A stretch of DNA of 64,000 nt from Ampelocalamus luodianensis. Lineage: Eukaryota; Streptophyta; Magnoliopsida; Poales; Poaceae. This document shows, piece after piece, positions 43,373 to 55,706 of the stretch. The DNA lies in assembly GCA_036346255.1 (NCBI GenBank), contig CM070632.1, positions 27,678,657 through 27,742,656 on the forward strand, in the 5' to 3' direction. The stretch's first letter is position 1; each line of letters opens with the position of its first letter. Under the pieces are notes generated by a model. That model ran no database searches, was not told where the DNA came from, and was given only the letters and a program-made list of their open reading frames with translations. Both the position numbers and the translations under genes were made by a program.

Positions 43373-46300
43373 CGTTAGCCATACACCCACAAGGCAACCG
43401 ACCGGGCCGCCAAGCTAGTCGCCCATAAGCTACCACAACACTGACTCACAAAAGTGAGGCCCTCGAGCTCACCTTCTTCCTCTCGCAATGAACAATTAAG
43501 CATAGCATCCGAGTACAAAGATTGTCTTTGTACCGCAAGATCGACGTGTGGAATAGCGGACCTATTCATAAACTACATGCAAGCTTATTTAGGTGGAGGT
43601 TGTATGTCTCATTTTGCATGAAGCCAACTTTATTTGCAATAATGTAATACATTTTAAAAGCAAGTTTGCAAATCTGTTTTGTTATCAAAGTAATGATAGT
43701 AAAGGTACATACAAGTAACCACCTAGAAGTGACTATCCCAATAGCCACCACAACATAGCACGAATCCCGATTCGTACCACCCATCAAGTTTTAATTTAAA
43801 AGGTTGTAGTCTAACTCTTGAAAGACCTTGCCAAGCGTGTCCATAACCTAGGGCGAGGCTATTCGAATAGTTTTAACCTGCAGGGTGTACCAATGTACCC
43901 ACACTTGGACCGCCTTCAAGCCACAAGCACACTACCAAGGTATGCCGCCCGCTAAGTCCTACGAGACATTTCCAATCTTGTGTATTAACTACGAGCCGCT
44001 CATATGGATAGAAACCCATATGCTTACATTGCAAGCCGAAAGACAACAAATCCCATCACGGGTGAAGTCTTTCGACACTACAATGCTCCCAACACCATCC
44101 CTCCCGCGACTCCTGCGACTGGAGCCAATACACGCCAAAGTACTAAGTCAAGAGAGGTCCCATACCCTCTAATGTGGTTAGCACGCTCAAATGCTTGGTT
44201 CGATGTAACAAGATGTTCGGTCCTTGTTGACACAGGCACCATTCGATCCACACCCAAAAATCACACCATCATACCATTGTGCCCAAGTCTAAATCATTTC
44301 GTTTTCAGTTTTAGTTTTCATAAGTAGACAAGGCACAAGGTGGAAATCATAATCATAATAAGTTTTAAGTGATCAAGGTTATCGACAAGTCGATAACCGC
44401 CCATTTCTACCGAAGCTAAGCATGGCTAAGCAATTAATTCGCAACTACTAAGTGATAAGAGCCCATCCATGAACTCTAAATCACAGCAAGTAACCTAGGC
44501 TCATGGTAGTAGAGAATAATCATTTGCTAAGGAAATGCATCTACTAGGCCAACTATTAACACAAAATAGCAATGCATACATAGAATTTGTAATCAACATA
44601 AATACTTAAAATACTGGGATTAACATGATCAAACCGCTTGCCTTCTTGCCGTTGCTCAAAGCTGTTGTGGAGGGTCGCTCTCGGGGTTACCGCAAATGTC
44701 GAACCCTAAGCGAAAGGCAAAAGAACCAAGAACAACCAATAAGACGAGCAACACTTAAACAAAAGAGCAAGCAAAAATTATCCAAATGCGATTTAAACTT
44801 ATACACAAGGTGAAATACGAATATACCTAGACATAGAAACTGGAAAAACCTAATTTGGATTTGTGGTGCAAAAGATATTACCTAAAACCCATTTTCTACC
44901 ATAATTAGCACTGTAGAAAAAACATTTTCTAGAAAGATTTTGAAGCTGAAATTTTATGGTAGCTACCTACTGGTATAGAGGTAACCCATATAAAATTTCA
45001 GGTCATTTGGAGTTAAAATGATTTAGTTATGATTTTTCTAAGATGCAAAACTACCATAATGCACTTTCGTAGTATAAACATGTGCAAAACCTATTTCACA
45101 TTACAAGATGATAACAGAGGAATTTCCTAACATCAAATTTCTATTTTTAGGATTTACTGTAATTACTGGTGTCTATTACATCATTAAATGAATTTTTAAG
45201 TGCTACTAATAAGGTTAAATCTACTAACATATTTTTCTCGTGCCGATTTAGGCCTACCACCATTTTTAGATTAAAGTTTAGTTAATAAAAATTTATCAAA
45301 GTTAAAATCATACAATTATCGATATACGAAAAAGATATGCATTTTCCAAGTTTTACTACAATTCTGGAATATATAAAAATAGCAGAAAACAAGCTATAAA
45401 AGATTACAGAATTTTCTACTACAGAAGCAAAGCTAAAAGCATTTTTATATTAAACTTTAGTGAAATACAAATTTATTGCAGTTGGTTTCATGTAAAAAGG
45501 ATTTATCTTGAATTAGTTATGAATTTCTAAAGTTTTGATACAATTTTCAGTTGATAAATAAATACTTACAAAAATAAAAACCAACCCAACCGAAAATAAA
45601 CGACGTGGACGCTCGTGGGCCGTTGATGCAAAATCCAACGAGCCACACGCACGGAGAACAGCGCACGCGCGCGATTCAACAGGAGCCCACCGTTGGATCA
45701 AGATCCAACGGCTCACGAGGACGAATGCAACCGGACGGTGCGGTTGCCTTGGCCGCTCACAGCCGTAGATCTCAAGATGAACGGCACGGAGAGCACTTCC
45801 CGTCGGAAGGTCCGATTGCACGCATGATCAGGGCCGCAGATCAAGCGATGGACGGCCAAGAATGATGAGGGGAACCGGATGGTCCGAATGCATACAAGAT
45901 CTGGGCCGCAGATCGCAAAATGGACGGCGGTCCAAGGTTGAAGTGCAATGTAAATATCGACACGTGGGCCGCATGTCGGTGACTGAGAGTCACACATGCG
46001 AATCTTAACACACGTGCACAGTGCACGTGGACCCACCTGTCAGTGACTCAAAAAGGTAATTTCGGACACATTTATTGCTAACAATGATTAGCAATAAATA
46101 ACCCAAAATCAACCCTAATGACTTCGGTTTTCGTTTTGAGCTTATGGGCCCACCGCAAGCGGGCACGGGGTTATTTCCGACGACCAATAGTGCCGACACT
46201 TTAATTAACCCATGATTAGCATTAATGATGCCTAAACGCACGGATAAAAGCGAGCGGGTGATTTAAGGGGGCTGGACCCACATGTGAGTGAGACATTAGG

Positions 46301-48140
46301 CCAGATTAAGACACCATTAATGCTCTCTCGATTGGCAATCATTAAACATTAAATGTGTCCTAATTATCTCGACGAAACGGAGTCGCCACCGACAAAACCC
46401 GAGTGGCTTTGCGCTTGTCGCCGCGACTCGGTCATGGCGGCGCCACAAACTATCAAAATGGGTTCGCAATAGTGTTGCGGACCCAACGGTGATGACCTCG
46501 CCGGCGGTGGAGGTTCGAACGCCACGAGCCGGAAAACAAAGAAAGAGGCCGACACGGCAAAACACGAAAAACAAGATGCTCATTGCGGTCCAAGGAAGCG
46601 AGTGCCATGACTTCTAGGGGCTTTATAGGAGCTACCTTAACCGAGAGGAGCTTCAAAGATGGTCGGGAAGACTTGAACACGATGAAGTCCACGAGCGAAG
46701 AAGATGAAGTGGAAGATGAGGTTCGAGCAAAATGAGTGGAACCAAATCACCACCACACTTCATTATAGCTCAAAGAGGCTCCAAAAGCAAGTAATTGCAA
46801 AAGAACCACTTACTGGAGTGGAGAAGAAAGGGGTGAAACCAATCAAAATCTCCAAACTTAAAATTGAGTGATTCCTGTGAATGCAACCCAAAATCAAGTT
46901 AGGGGAAATACAAAGGAGGTTGAGGAGTTCAAAAGGGTGCAAGAAGTGTTGAAGATGAACCACTGGACACCAAGGCCGCCATTGGAGCTCTACGGTCAAC
47001 AATGGTGCTTTGAGGGTGTGAGGTGGCTTTGAGATCAAACACAGAGAAGAGCAAAGTGTGGTGTAAAGGAACACCAGGAGGAGCTAAGGGGCAATATAAA
47101 GGGAAAGGATTAGGGTTACGAGCGAGAACCCGAGTCCATGGTGGGCTCGGTTCATGCTCCGGTTGTAGGCCAAGAAAAGATGGGAGCAAGTGAGCATGGT
47201 GACAATGGAGGAGAAATCCTGTTGCGCATTAAATGCCTTGCAGAGAGACGTTGACGAGGCACGCTCGAAGTGACACAACCAGCCCCTCATGCTCTCTCTT
47301 TCTCTCTGCAATGAACGCACGCGCGCACGGAGAAGCCGAGGAGGAAGAAGAACAGAAAAGCGAACCGTGACCGTTGGATTGAAAATGGACGGTCACGATT
47401 AACGAGTTCACGGACGACCGATTGCCCTCAGGAATCTGGATGGTTGGATTGAGATCCAACGGTCCCAATTGGTTAATGCAACCGGAGGGTCCGAATGCTC
47501 ACATGAACGTGGGCCGAGCGATTTGAATCCAACGGCTGAGATTGCACGCGCGTTTTAAAACACGGCTCGGTGCAGCTAGGTGGTTCAACCGAGTCAAGTG
47601 GCTCGGACTCGAGCCCGACTCGAACCCAATGAATAGTGAGTCAGCTTTAGGTTTTAAATTAAAGCTGGGACTTTTGAGGATTTATTTGGGGTAGCAAAAT
47701 AACTCCAAAAATTCTGAAATTTTTACAGGAGCTTGCTGACTGGGACATTGACCTTGTGTAAAATTTTCAGAGGTTTTTATGCATTGTATTTTTCTCCAAA
47801 AATTCTACAAGGTACTGGTTTTAGGTTTGACTGAGGGTCAAACAGGTTTGACTGCCCTCTAAAATATTCAAACAATTTCTAAAAATTGTGAAATTTTTCA
47901 GAGGGGTCACATACCATCCCAAGAACTTAGGAAAAATATTCCCAGGAAATGATCACAACATTTGACAAGAATGTTTTTGAAGGAACAAGATTTGGATCAA
48001 GGACTTGTGACTTTGTACTTCCATCACCTTTTGTACAATACTTGTTCAGTACACAAAGGAACTACATGATGTAAGAAAAAGTTTTAATTTCTACTCATTT
48101 TCTTACATTTGAAACACAAGCCCAAAATTGGGATGTTACA
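43373..48140 (-). repeat. Gypsy B LTR, main segment
   Basis: Second part of the Gypsy B solo LTR, from the CGTTAGCCATACAC context to GGGATGTTACA. It includes AT-rich blocks with GTTATG/ATATG at 45026, 45335 and 45516, dyads CCGTTGGATC/GATCCAACGG around 45690, and a CCGGCGGTGGAGG/TTCGCAATAGTGTTGCGGACCC zone near 46465-46510 shared with Gypsy C (57500-57530). No coding gene is supported. Confidence 0.88.
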
Positions 48141-49499
48141 TCCACACGTACGGGGCAGGGACACCACGCGCAGGAGTGCTAGCGCCGGCGGCGTGGTTGA
48201 GGAGAGCGTGGCTATTAGGGTTTCGGGATTTCTTCCAAAAAGATTTGATCCTCACGTCACCCCCATGCCACCGCCCCTCTATATATAGGCATCCATAATG
48301 GGTCCCGACCAGGAGGCCCATTAGGAATTCGTGGCCTATAAGAATTCGGATCACCATCCAAATCAAATCCTAGCCCTTTAAGTGTGTGACCCTATAGGTT
48401 CGTGAGTAATCGGTTGTGACTTGGAAACTCTTTCCCGATCACGAGTCGTCGGCGGTACCTAGCAAAGACATAACGATTCCGAACACACACGAATATATCG
48501 GACGAACCTTAATGCAATATGATCTACGACCGTGTCCTTATCACTTACGACCACTCGTACTTAGTCACGACTAGTTCATAATCGATTACAACCAAAGACG
48601 TAACTCCTTACGACCCGCTTAGTATCTAACTACGACTGCTTTGCAACTTCTTACGACCGATTGGTGATAATGTTCGAGTAGTCTTCGACTCAGGTCGTAT
48701 CTCCATACGACCGACCAGCCTACGACCTTTGGCAACCGAACGACCGCTTGTGTATTCTCCTTTTGCCTCACGACATCCGGTTGAACTCGGTGAGATAATA
48801 TGTCATCCATGGACTGCTCAATACTTTCTCGATCAAGTGTCGAATAACTTCATGTGGTCGACACTTCGACCACTAGTGGCATGGCCATGCACTTTCTTTA
48901 TTTGACCACAACGAGGGCCCGAGACATCTCTCCGTTATGTTAGGAGGGCAAATCCCATATCCGATCAGTCACATTCCTCCACATGTTTCATAGCATACCC
49001 AAAGCTACCTTTATAACTACCGATTCACGGAGTAGCGTTTGGCAACCCCTAAGAGTGCTATTATGCATGTAGGAAACCATGCCGATCTCAGTGTCTAAGG
49101 ATTATACATCATCATTGCTTGAGACCAACTAACGACACATAGAATCATAACAATCTCAATAGTGTCTCAAGGTGGGTCTTATCCAACACTATGTTCTCTA
49201 ACATGTGTCCACATTATTGATTCGATATCTCTATATCCATGACCGGTGAAACATGGTCATCAATCAATACATGTACTAGTCGTGGAGTCACTGGTGTTCC
49301 GACCAGTGACATTCGACTAGGGATACTTTTAGAACGACATCATATAAGATAAAGAGTTTCACCAACAAGTCACATACTCATTGATCTATATAACTGATGA
49401 TTCATTCAAGGAACAAGATAACATATTATCAAAAGTTATGAACATAATGAAATACAATCATCTCTATGATTGCCTCTAGGGCACATTTCCAACACTAGG

Positions 49500-52400
49500 G
49501 GATTAACCTTCTTCCTCTGCAACAATTAAGCAAAGCAAATGAGTACAAAAAATGTACTCGCAAGACTTACGGGTAACAAAGCCTAGTTACTACTATATGC
49601 AGGCTTTAATCAAAGGAGAAGGCTCAAGGTTAATTTTCAGTATAAAGCAAGTTTTATTTGCAATAGATAATATGTTGAAGGCAATTTTGACAATCTGAAT
49701 TTTATTTACATAAATAACAGCGGGAAGATAAAGTAATGACATAAAGATATCCTAGAGATGACCAACCCGATGGCCACCACAACAATAGCACGAGTTACCC
49801 ACTCGTACCACCCACATCAAGTGTTTGTTTTAAAAAGGTTGTAGTCTAGTTCTTGCACGACCTTACCAAGCATGTCCATAACCTAGGACGAGGCTATTCG
49901 AATAGATCAAAAACCCTGCAGGGGTGTACCAATGTACCCACACTTCAGACCGCCTTTTCGCCAAGCTATTAAGCACACTTCCTTTGGTATGCCGGCACGG
50001 CTAAGTCCTACGAGACGTTTCCAATGGAATGCGTTAATTAAGAGTCGCACGTATGGGGTTTACCCTTAGTGGTCGGCCGGCGAAATAGACCATTAGGACC
50101 ATACGTTGTGGTGGAGTCAAGCAAAGCCGGGAGTCATTAGCCATTTAGGGTAACGCTAGCCGGACATTACAAGACCCCAGTCGGGGTGGAGGACCTAGAA
50201 AGGAACCAGCCTGGTCACGCCCTTGTGATCCTTTTTCTCTATAAACTACAGCCAACGACTCATTAATTAATGCATCCCAAAGTACTAATTCAAGAGAGGT
50301 CCCATACCCTCCAGTGTGGTTAGCACGCAAAAGCGCTTGGCTTAGTGTCACAAGTAACTCGGTCCTTACATGACATGGGCGACATCCTTCAAACCCGGGG
50401 GAACCTGATGAACCACAGCCCCCCGTGCACGCTGAACCCGTGCACCCACCAAGAACAACCAAGTTTCGCCCACGTCCAAACCATTTTGTTTTCGTTTTTA
50501 ATTTCCACAATTAAACATAGCCCAAAGACTGAATCATAAAGATCATAATAAGTTTGTGTGATCAAGGTTATCGACAAGTCGATAACCGCCCAATTCTACC
50601 GGTAACTAAGCATTGCTAAGCATCATATCGCAAAGATAAGTAAAAGACCATAAATCATTCACCGGGCTCTAATTCACCAGTGAGAATAATAATCTTAAGT
50701 TTTGTGGCAGGGGTGAACAATTTAGAGGCAACAATGCAATGGGCTTAGCTACCAATAATCGATAAAATTAACTTTGACACAAGAAGCATGCATACTTAGT
50801 TTTTACAAACAAGATATTAGAATTTTAAAAGTAGTAGGAGCAATATGGTCAAATGATGTTACACTGCTTGCCTTGCTAGAAGTGCTCTTGCTGCAGAGGA
50901 TTAATACTCAGGGTCCACAATAATCTCTCCGGAACCTAACGTGAAAAGCAACAAAACCAATAAGAACGAGGAACACCAAATAAAACTCAACAGCAAAGGT
51001 TCTCCAAATACTAAGAAATTTATACAGCAGCTAGAGGTCGATTTTAGACAAATTTAGGAACAAGAATCAAGCCATTTGGATTAGGTATGAAAAAGTTATG
51101 ACTAAAACAATTTTCCTCAGCCTGAAAAATCCTAATTAAATCAATTTCAGTTACTATTCATGGTGAAAATTTCTATAATGATCTAGAGTCTGAAATTTTC
51201 ATGGTAGGTAGATAAGGTCACCCTAACAACAGCAAAACTGAGTTTGCACAAATTGGAGTTGAAATGAAATAGTTATGATTTTTCTAAGTTCTAAAACTAG
51301 TAGATCATTAATTTTGGTGGCAAGGATCATACGAAGACCTATTCTATATTACAGTACATTCCTAGTGGGTTTTAACAAAACTTAGTTTGCTCAGTTTGGA
51401 ATTACAGAGAAAGAGTTATGTATTTTATAAATTTTCAATGAATTTCTAGACATCATTTTTCACTAAACAAGATCATGTAGTTAAAATCATTTTCTGCTAC
51501 ATAACAGCGCCTAAATTCATTTTCAAAATAAAGTTCATACTCTAACAGAGCTACAGCAACTGGAATCATTCAAAAAGGAGTTAAAATGACAAAGTTATGC
51601 ACTTTTGAAATTTTGAAACATCAAAAGACTTAGAAAATTTGAGCTCTCGGGAGGTCCAAATGGACTGAAAGAAAACGGGGAGGTCGTGGCCGTCGATCCT
51701 TCATCGCACGGCTACGAACCTCGAAGCACAGCGCACCACACGGCGCGCGCAAGGGAGGTCTGGGCCGTTGAGATCCGATCCAACGGTCCTGACGAGGGTA
51801 GCACAAATACGCGAGGAACTACTCGCGCCTAACGGAGGTCGTGGCCGTCAGATCAAGATCTGGCGGTCCCGAGCACTAGGGGAGGTCTGAGCCATTAGAT
51901 CTAAATCTAACGGTCCGGAACTGCGAGGAGGTCCTAAAGCTAAATCTACGGAGGGAGGTCTGGACGGCTAAGATCTCACAGAGGAGGTCCTCAACGGTCT
52001 AGATCTCCAGAGGGAGGTCTTTACCGGTCACGATCAAGCGAGGGAGGTCCTGGGCGGTCGAGATCAAGCGAGGGAGGTCCTTAGCGGTCAAGATCTCACG
52101 GGGGAGGTCCTGAACGGTTAAAATTTTCCGAGGAGGTCTTAACAGCTAAGATCTCCAGGAGGTCTAGGCCGTTAGATGGTAATCCAACGGTCCAGAGCTA
52201 CGGGGAGGTCCTCAAGCTAAAGATCTAATCGGAGGAGGTCGGAACGGTGAGATCTGAAGGAGGGAGGTCTTAGACGGTCAAGATCTCCAGGGGGAGGTCT
52301 TGAACGACCCAGATTGGCTTACGGAGGAGGTTCGGGATGTCTTTTTAAAAGACCCGGGGTGGTCTTTTACAAAGAGGACCCACAAAGGTAGTTTCGAAGG

Positions 52401-53388
52401 TTTTCTTTACAAAAGACCAGGGTGGTATTTTGCAAAGAGGACCTCGGGGGTGGCTCAGGGGTGGTTTTTATAAAACGACTAAGGGAGGCCTTTTTGCGAA
52501 GAGGACCCCAAGGAGGTCCGAGAGGGTGGTCTTGATAAAAACGATCGGGGGTGGTCTTTTACAAAGAGGACCTCAAGGAGGTCTTTTGCAAAGAGGACCC
52601 CAAGGTGGAGGGTGGTCCTAGCGGCTGGGATTTAAACTATGGAGGTCTTTAACGGCTCGGATTTCAGATAAAGGGAGGTCCTGCACTTAAGGATTTTACA
52701 AAAAGGATTTAAGGGTCCAGATCTACCCTAGAAGAGGTCTTGACGGCCAGGATCGAGCCTAAGAGGTCCAGGGACTTAGAGTTTTTGCCAGAAATGGCTC
52801 TACGGCTTAGATCTAGCTCGGAGAGGTCCCTAACGACCAGATCTACACACGGAGAGTGCAGGGGGTGGTCGGGGTGGTAATTTGCTGCCCACCAACAGGA
52901 GTTTGCTGCTGACAGCGAATAAATGCTAATCATTAGCTACGGCGGTTGTCCGAAGGTGACACGACAAAACGCCCGAGTGCCTAAACGAGCTCACCACCGG
53001 CGATGGGAAGCTCGCCGGCGGGAACCAAGGACGTGGCTGGGTTCCAATTAACGACGAGCACCTAATGGACGTGCTCTCGACGGCGGCGACGACCTGGAAC
53101 GCCGGCGAGCCGGAGAATAGCGGAGGGCAAGGTTTTCGGCAAAATCCGAAAACGGTGGAAACGAGTGATACGAGCTAAGCCATTTAGACCTAGGGCTCTA
53201 CGGGACAAAGCGAACTCACCCGAGTGTAGGAAGGTCCAGAGCAAAGACGGAGGAGCGCCGCGCGAGCGAGATCACCGAGTCGAGGAAGAAGGAGGTGCTC
53301 CTCGCCGAATCAGATCTCCTGCAACGCTGGTCAACCCCGTGAGAGGCAAACCAGAGGATTAGGAGAGTTCCTAGGTTACCAGAGGACC
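49500..53388 (-). repeat. Gypsy A 5' LTR, second segment, truncated at 53388
   Basis: Continues 24356 after removal of the nested elements; matches 16385-20257 of the 3' LTR. It has the hairpin at 49541-49559, CTATTCGAATAG at 49894-49905, the GTTATCGAC dyad at 50567-50586 and the GGAGGTC minisatellite at ~51650-52880. A 32-35 bp segment around 49567-49600 is absent from the 3' LTR. The match stops at AGAGGACC (53388); the last ~1.2 kb of the LTR is missing. Confidence 0.93.
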
Positions 53389-54216
53389 GGAGAGATTATA
53401 TACAACTTTCGTTATATCGGGATTCTCATTTCCACCTTAACCATCACTTTTAATCGGTTTTCTACAAAGCGCCTAATTGCCGATAGAGCAATGAACAGCA
53501 ATCTTAGAAAAATCATAACTCACTAACCGTTAATCGGATTTGGGTGAACTTAGCGCCACCAAAGCTAAGACCATAACCCCGATTCATCCTCTAACCACAT
53601 GAAATTTACCTCGCAAGCCACGACTAAATCTGCGAACCAAAGAGTCAATGCCATCTAACCAAAGACTAACCAAAAATCTCTTCCAAGACTAATTACTCTA
53701 CAAGAACATCTCGTTACCCTTGACGACGTCTTTGAGAACGACGGTGATCAGCCCCAAGACGATCCTTCTTCTCCTCTCTTCCTTTTCTTCTCCCTCTTCT
53801 TCTTCCTCCTTCTCTCCTTTTCCCCTTCTTCTTCCTCCTTGGCCGGTGCAATGGAGCTCCTTCTCCTCTTCGGCCAGCAAGAATGGAGATGGTGGGGAGG
53901 TGGAGAGGTGCGCAAGGGAGGTGGAGGGAGGTGGAGAGGTGGAGAGGAGGTGGCGGCCGGTTGGGGAGGGGGAGGAAAGGGGGGGGAGGGGGTCGGCTAG
54001 GGTTTGGGAAGGGGAGTGGCGCCCCTTAGGCTATGGCGGCCACCCCTTGGGCCCTCTTGGGCCATGGGCTCTAGCCAGTTGCCGCAAAATTGCTCTTTCC
54101 CTCTACCATCGCAAAGACCAAATCTTTCCAATTGGTCCCTCCCGACATTCCGTTAAATATTCTCCGAACCGATTCTCCCTTCCGACTTCTAGTGCATCAC
54201 CCATCGGGATATTACA
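53389..54216 (-). repeat. Gypsy D 3' LTR, truncated
   Basis: In element direction it starts TGTAATATCCCGATGGG at 54216 and is cut at 53389 after 828 bp, directly against Gypsy A's LTR. It includes a CT-rich stretch (53765-53840) and GGAGGTGGAGAGG repeats (53885-54000). The 183-codon plus frame here is LTR noise. Confidence 0.8.
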
Positions 54217-54230
54217 TTCTACCCCCCTTA
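54217..54230 (-). other. Gypsy D polypurine tract
   Basis: Plus TTCTACCCCCCTTA, minus TAAGGGGGGTAGAA, directly before TGTAATATCCC. Standard plus-strand primer position. Confidence 0.88.
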
Positions 54231-55706
54231 ACAGATTCGACCCGAATCTAAACGCCCACTTCACGAGTTAAAACCGGCTGGAAACTAAGCAACAAAAGAA
54301 CACACCGAGGTGAACAAGTTCGGATAAAGCTCGCGCATGCGAGACTCGAGCCCAAGTGGCCTCCTTCATCTGTTGTGACCAAAGCACCTTAACATACTTG
54401 GGGTTTTGTTTCGCAACTCTTTTCTCGATCTTTCCGAGTGCCTTGGTTTGGACTCAAAGGACAGTCCCGCACAATTGTTAGGGTTCTAATGCAATGAGAT
54501 GTTCCGGTCCCTCAAGTACTTCCTCAACATGGACACATGAAAACATTGTGCACTCCACGCATAGACTCGCGGTCTAAACGATAAGCCGACTTCCGATTCG
54601 AGCCAAGATCGTGAATGGTCCTATGTACCTTGGGCTAAGCTTCCTCAGTGCACCGAACCTCACCACACCTTTAGTGGGGACACTTTCAAGAGCACCCGAT
54701 CCCCACTTCAAATTCCAAGTCTCTTCTCCTCACGTCTGCATAACTTTTCATGCGCTCTCCGAGTCGCTAATAGGTTCTGTCTCACGAGCCACTCATTCTC
54801 TGATCTTTGTACCCAATCTGGACCCAAAACTGCCTTCTCACCCACGGCTTCCCAGCAAAGTGGTGACCTGCACTTACGCCCATACAAAACCTTGAACGAA
54901 GCCGCTTTTATGCTTGAATGGTAGCTGTTGTTGTACGCAAACTCTGCTAATGGCAATTGATCCTCCCAGCTACCCTTCCAGGACAGGACACAGGACCGCA
55001 ACATGTCCTCCAAGGTCTGAATAGTGTGCTCTGACTGCCCATCTGTTTGAGGATGGAAAATTGTACTTAGACGGAGTTGTGTGCCCATTGCACTTTGCAA
55101 GCTCTCCCAGAACTTGGATACGAACTTGGCGTCCCTGTTAGAAATGATGGTCTTTGGTACTCCATGCAATCTTACAATTTCCCGTACATAGATAGGAGCC
55201 AGGTCACTAGCCGAATTGGTCGTGCGGATGGGAATAAAATGTGCAGATTTGCTGAAACGATCCACTATAACCCAAACCGCATCCTTACCTCGCGGTGAAC
55301 GAGGCAACGCAACAACAAAGTCCATAGAGATATCATCCCAAGGCCATTGGGGGACCTCTAATGGCTGCAATAATCCTGCAGGACACTTGTGCTCTGCCTT
55401 CACTTGCTGACAAACTCCACAGGAGGCTACATAGTTGGCAATGTCTACCTTCATCCTTTTCCACCAAAAGTTCGCTTGGTCGCGATACATCTTTGTCTCG
55501 CCTGGATGTACTGTAACTGAGTACGATGAGCCTCCTCGAATTTCACCTTTGACTTCCGCCTCACGTGGCACACAAAGCGGCCTTTAAATCGCAACACTCC
55601 AGACCCATCCAAACTGAAATCCCCGACTTTGCCCATGTCCAAACGCTTTCTGATCCTCTCCAAAAACTGATCATCCTGTTGTGCTTCCCGCACCCGCTCT
55701 GGAATG
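54231..55706 (-). pseudogene. Gypsy D integrase and chromodomain (Tekay-type chromovirus)
   Basis: From high to low coordinates: integrase N-terminal zinc-finger region split over frames 55451-55706 and 55571 down (FWWKRMKVDIANYVASCGVCQQVKAEH, with CGVC); catalytic core with SMDFVVALPRSPRGKDAVWV (Asp 1), NRDAKFVSKFWESLQSAMGT (Asp 2) and FHPQTDGQSEHTIQTLEDML (Glu); then FAYNNSYHSSI and YGRKCRSPLCW. Below 54708, in other frames, chromodomain text ends SRMRELYPNL (~54311-54342), with LRCFGHNR-type text at ~54375-54400 standing for VLW. Chromodomain plus integrase places it among chromoviruses. Broken by frameshifts and by the Gypsy C insertion at 55707. Confidence 0.92.

Larger units (their letters stand above)
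32104..48140 (-). mobile_element. Gypsy B: ~5.05 kb solo LTR split by Copia 2
   Basis: Plus-strand limits TGTGAGGACCCGG (32104) and TTGGGATGTTACA (48140), flanked by TCCAC on both sides (32099-32103, 48141-48145). Removing Copia 2 leaves 32104-32388 plus 43373-48140, about 5.05 kb, matching the 5030 bp LTR of Gypsy C. No gag, pol or primer site remains: a solo LTR. Shared landmarks are a hairpin at 43513-43533, CTATTCGAATAG at 43859-43870, a GTTATCGAC dyad at 44378-44397, CCGTTGGATC/GATCCAACGG at 45690-45711 and a TATA-like site near 47091-47103 (minus). No host genes in 43373-48140. Confidence 0.92.
24357..49494 (-). mobile_element. Copia 1: Angela/BARE-like LTR retrotransposon, rearranged and split
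   Basis: Minus-strand Copia inserted in Gypsy A's 5' LTR with target duplication CTAGG at 24352-24356 and 49495-49499. LTRs in element direction start TGTTGGAAATATGCC, the hallmark of Angela/BARE-type Copia of grasses. 3' LTR 24357-25966, internal 25967-30865 with RNase H, RT, integrase, protease and gag in the expected Copia order, then a misplaced 0.95 kb Gypsy A duplicate (30866-31824), then the other LTR 31825-32103 plus 48146-49494. The 5' end of the leader and primer site are missing because of that rearrangement. Span includes Gypsy B and Copia 2. Confidence 0.9.
31825..49494 (-). repeat. Second Copia 1 LTR, split by Gypsy B
   Basis: Segments 31825-32103 and 48146-49494 together (1628 bp) match the LTR at 24357-25966. 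Preceded by CTAGG (31820-31824) and followed by CTAGG (49495-49499). TCCAC (32099-32103 and 48141-48145) is the target duplication of Gypsy B. Since it has both flanking CTAGG copies and no internal region of its own, it behaves as a solo LTR in the duplicated unit. TATA box at 48279-48288. Confidence 0.92.
16025..53388 (-). mobile_element. Gypsy A: non-autonomous Tekay-like LTR retrotransposon, split by nested insertions
   Basis: A minus-strand element: 3' LTR 16025-21482, polypurine tract 21483-21499, short internal region to 23997 with primer site 23981-23993, and 5' LTR 23998-24356 continuing at 49500-53388. Both LTRs share long stretches with few differences, including an unusual GGAGGTC minisatellite. 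The internal region is only ~2.5 kb and lacks reverse transcriptase, RNase H and integrase, so it would need proteins in trans. The 5' LTR is broken at 53388, and the right target duplication is lost; the left flank would be GCCTC (16020-16024). Span given includes Copia 1, Gypsy B and Copia 2. Confidence 0.9.

Noticed and set aside
32104..48140. Gypsy B as a full-length element
   Set aside because: Without Copia 2 it is ~5.05 kb, matches one LTR of Gypsy C end to end, and has a target duplication on both sides but no internal domain; it is a solo LTR.
53720..54271. 183-codon plus-strand frame
   Set aside because: Antisense to a truncated Gypsy LTR with CT- and GGAGG-rich repeats; its text is low complexity.
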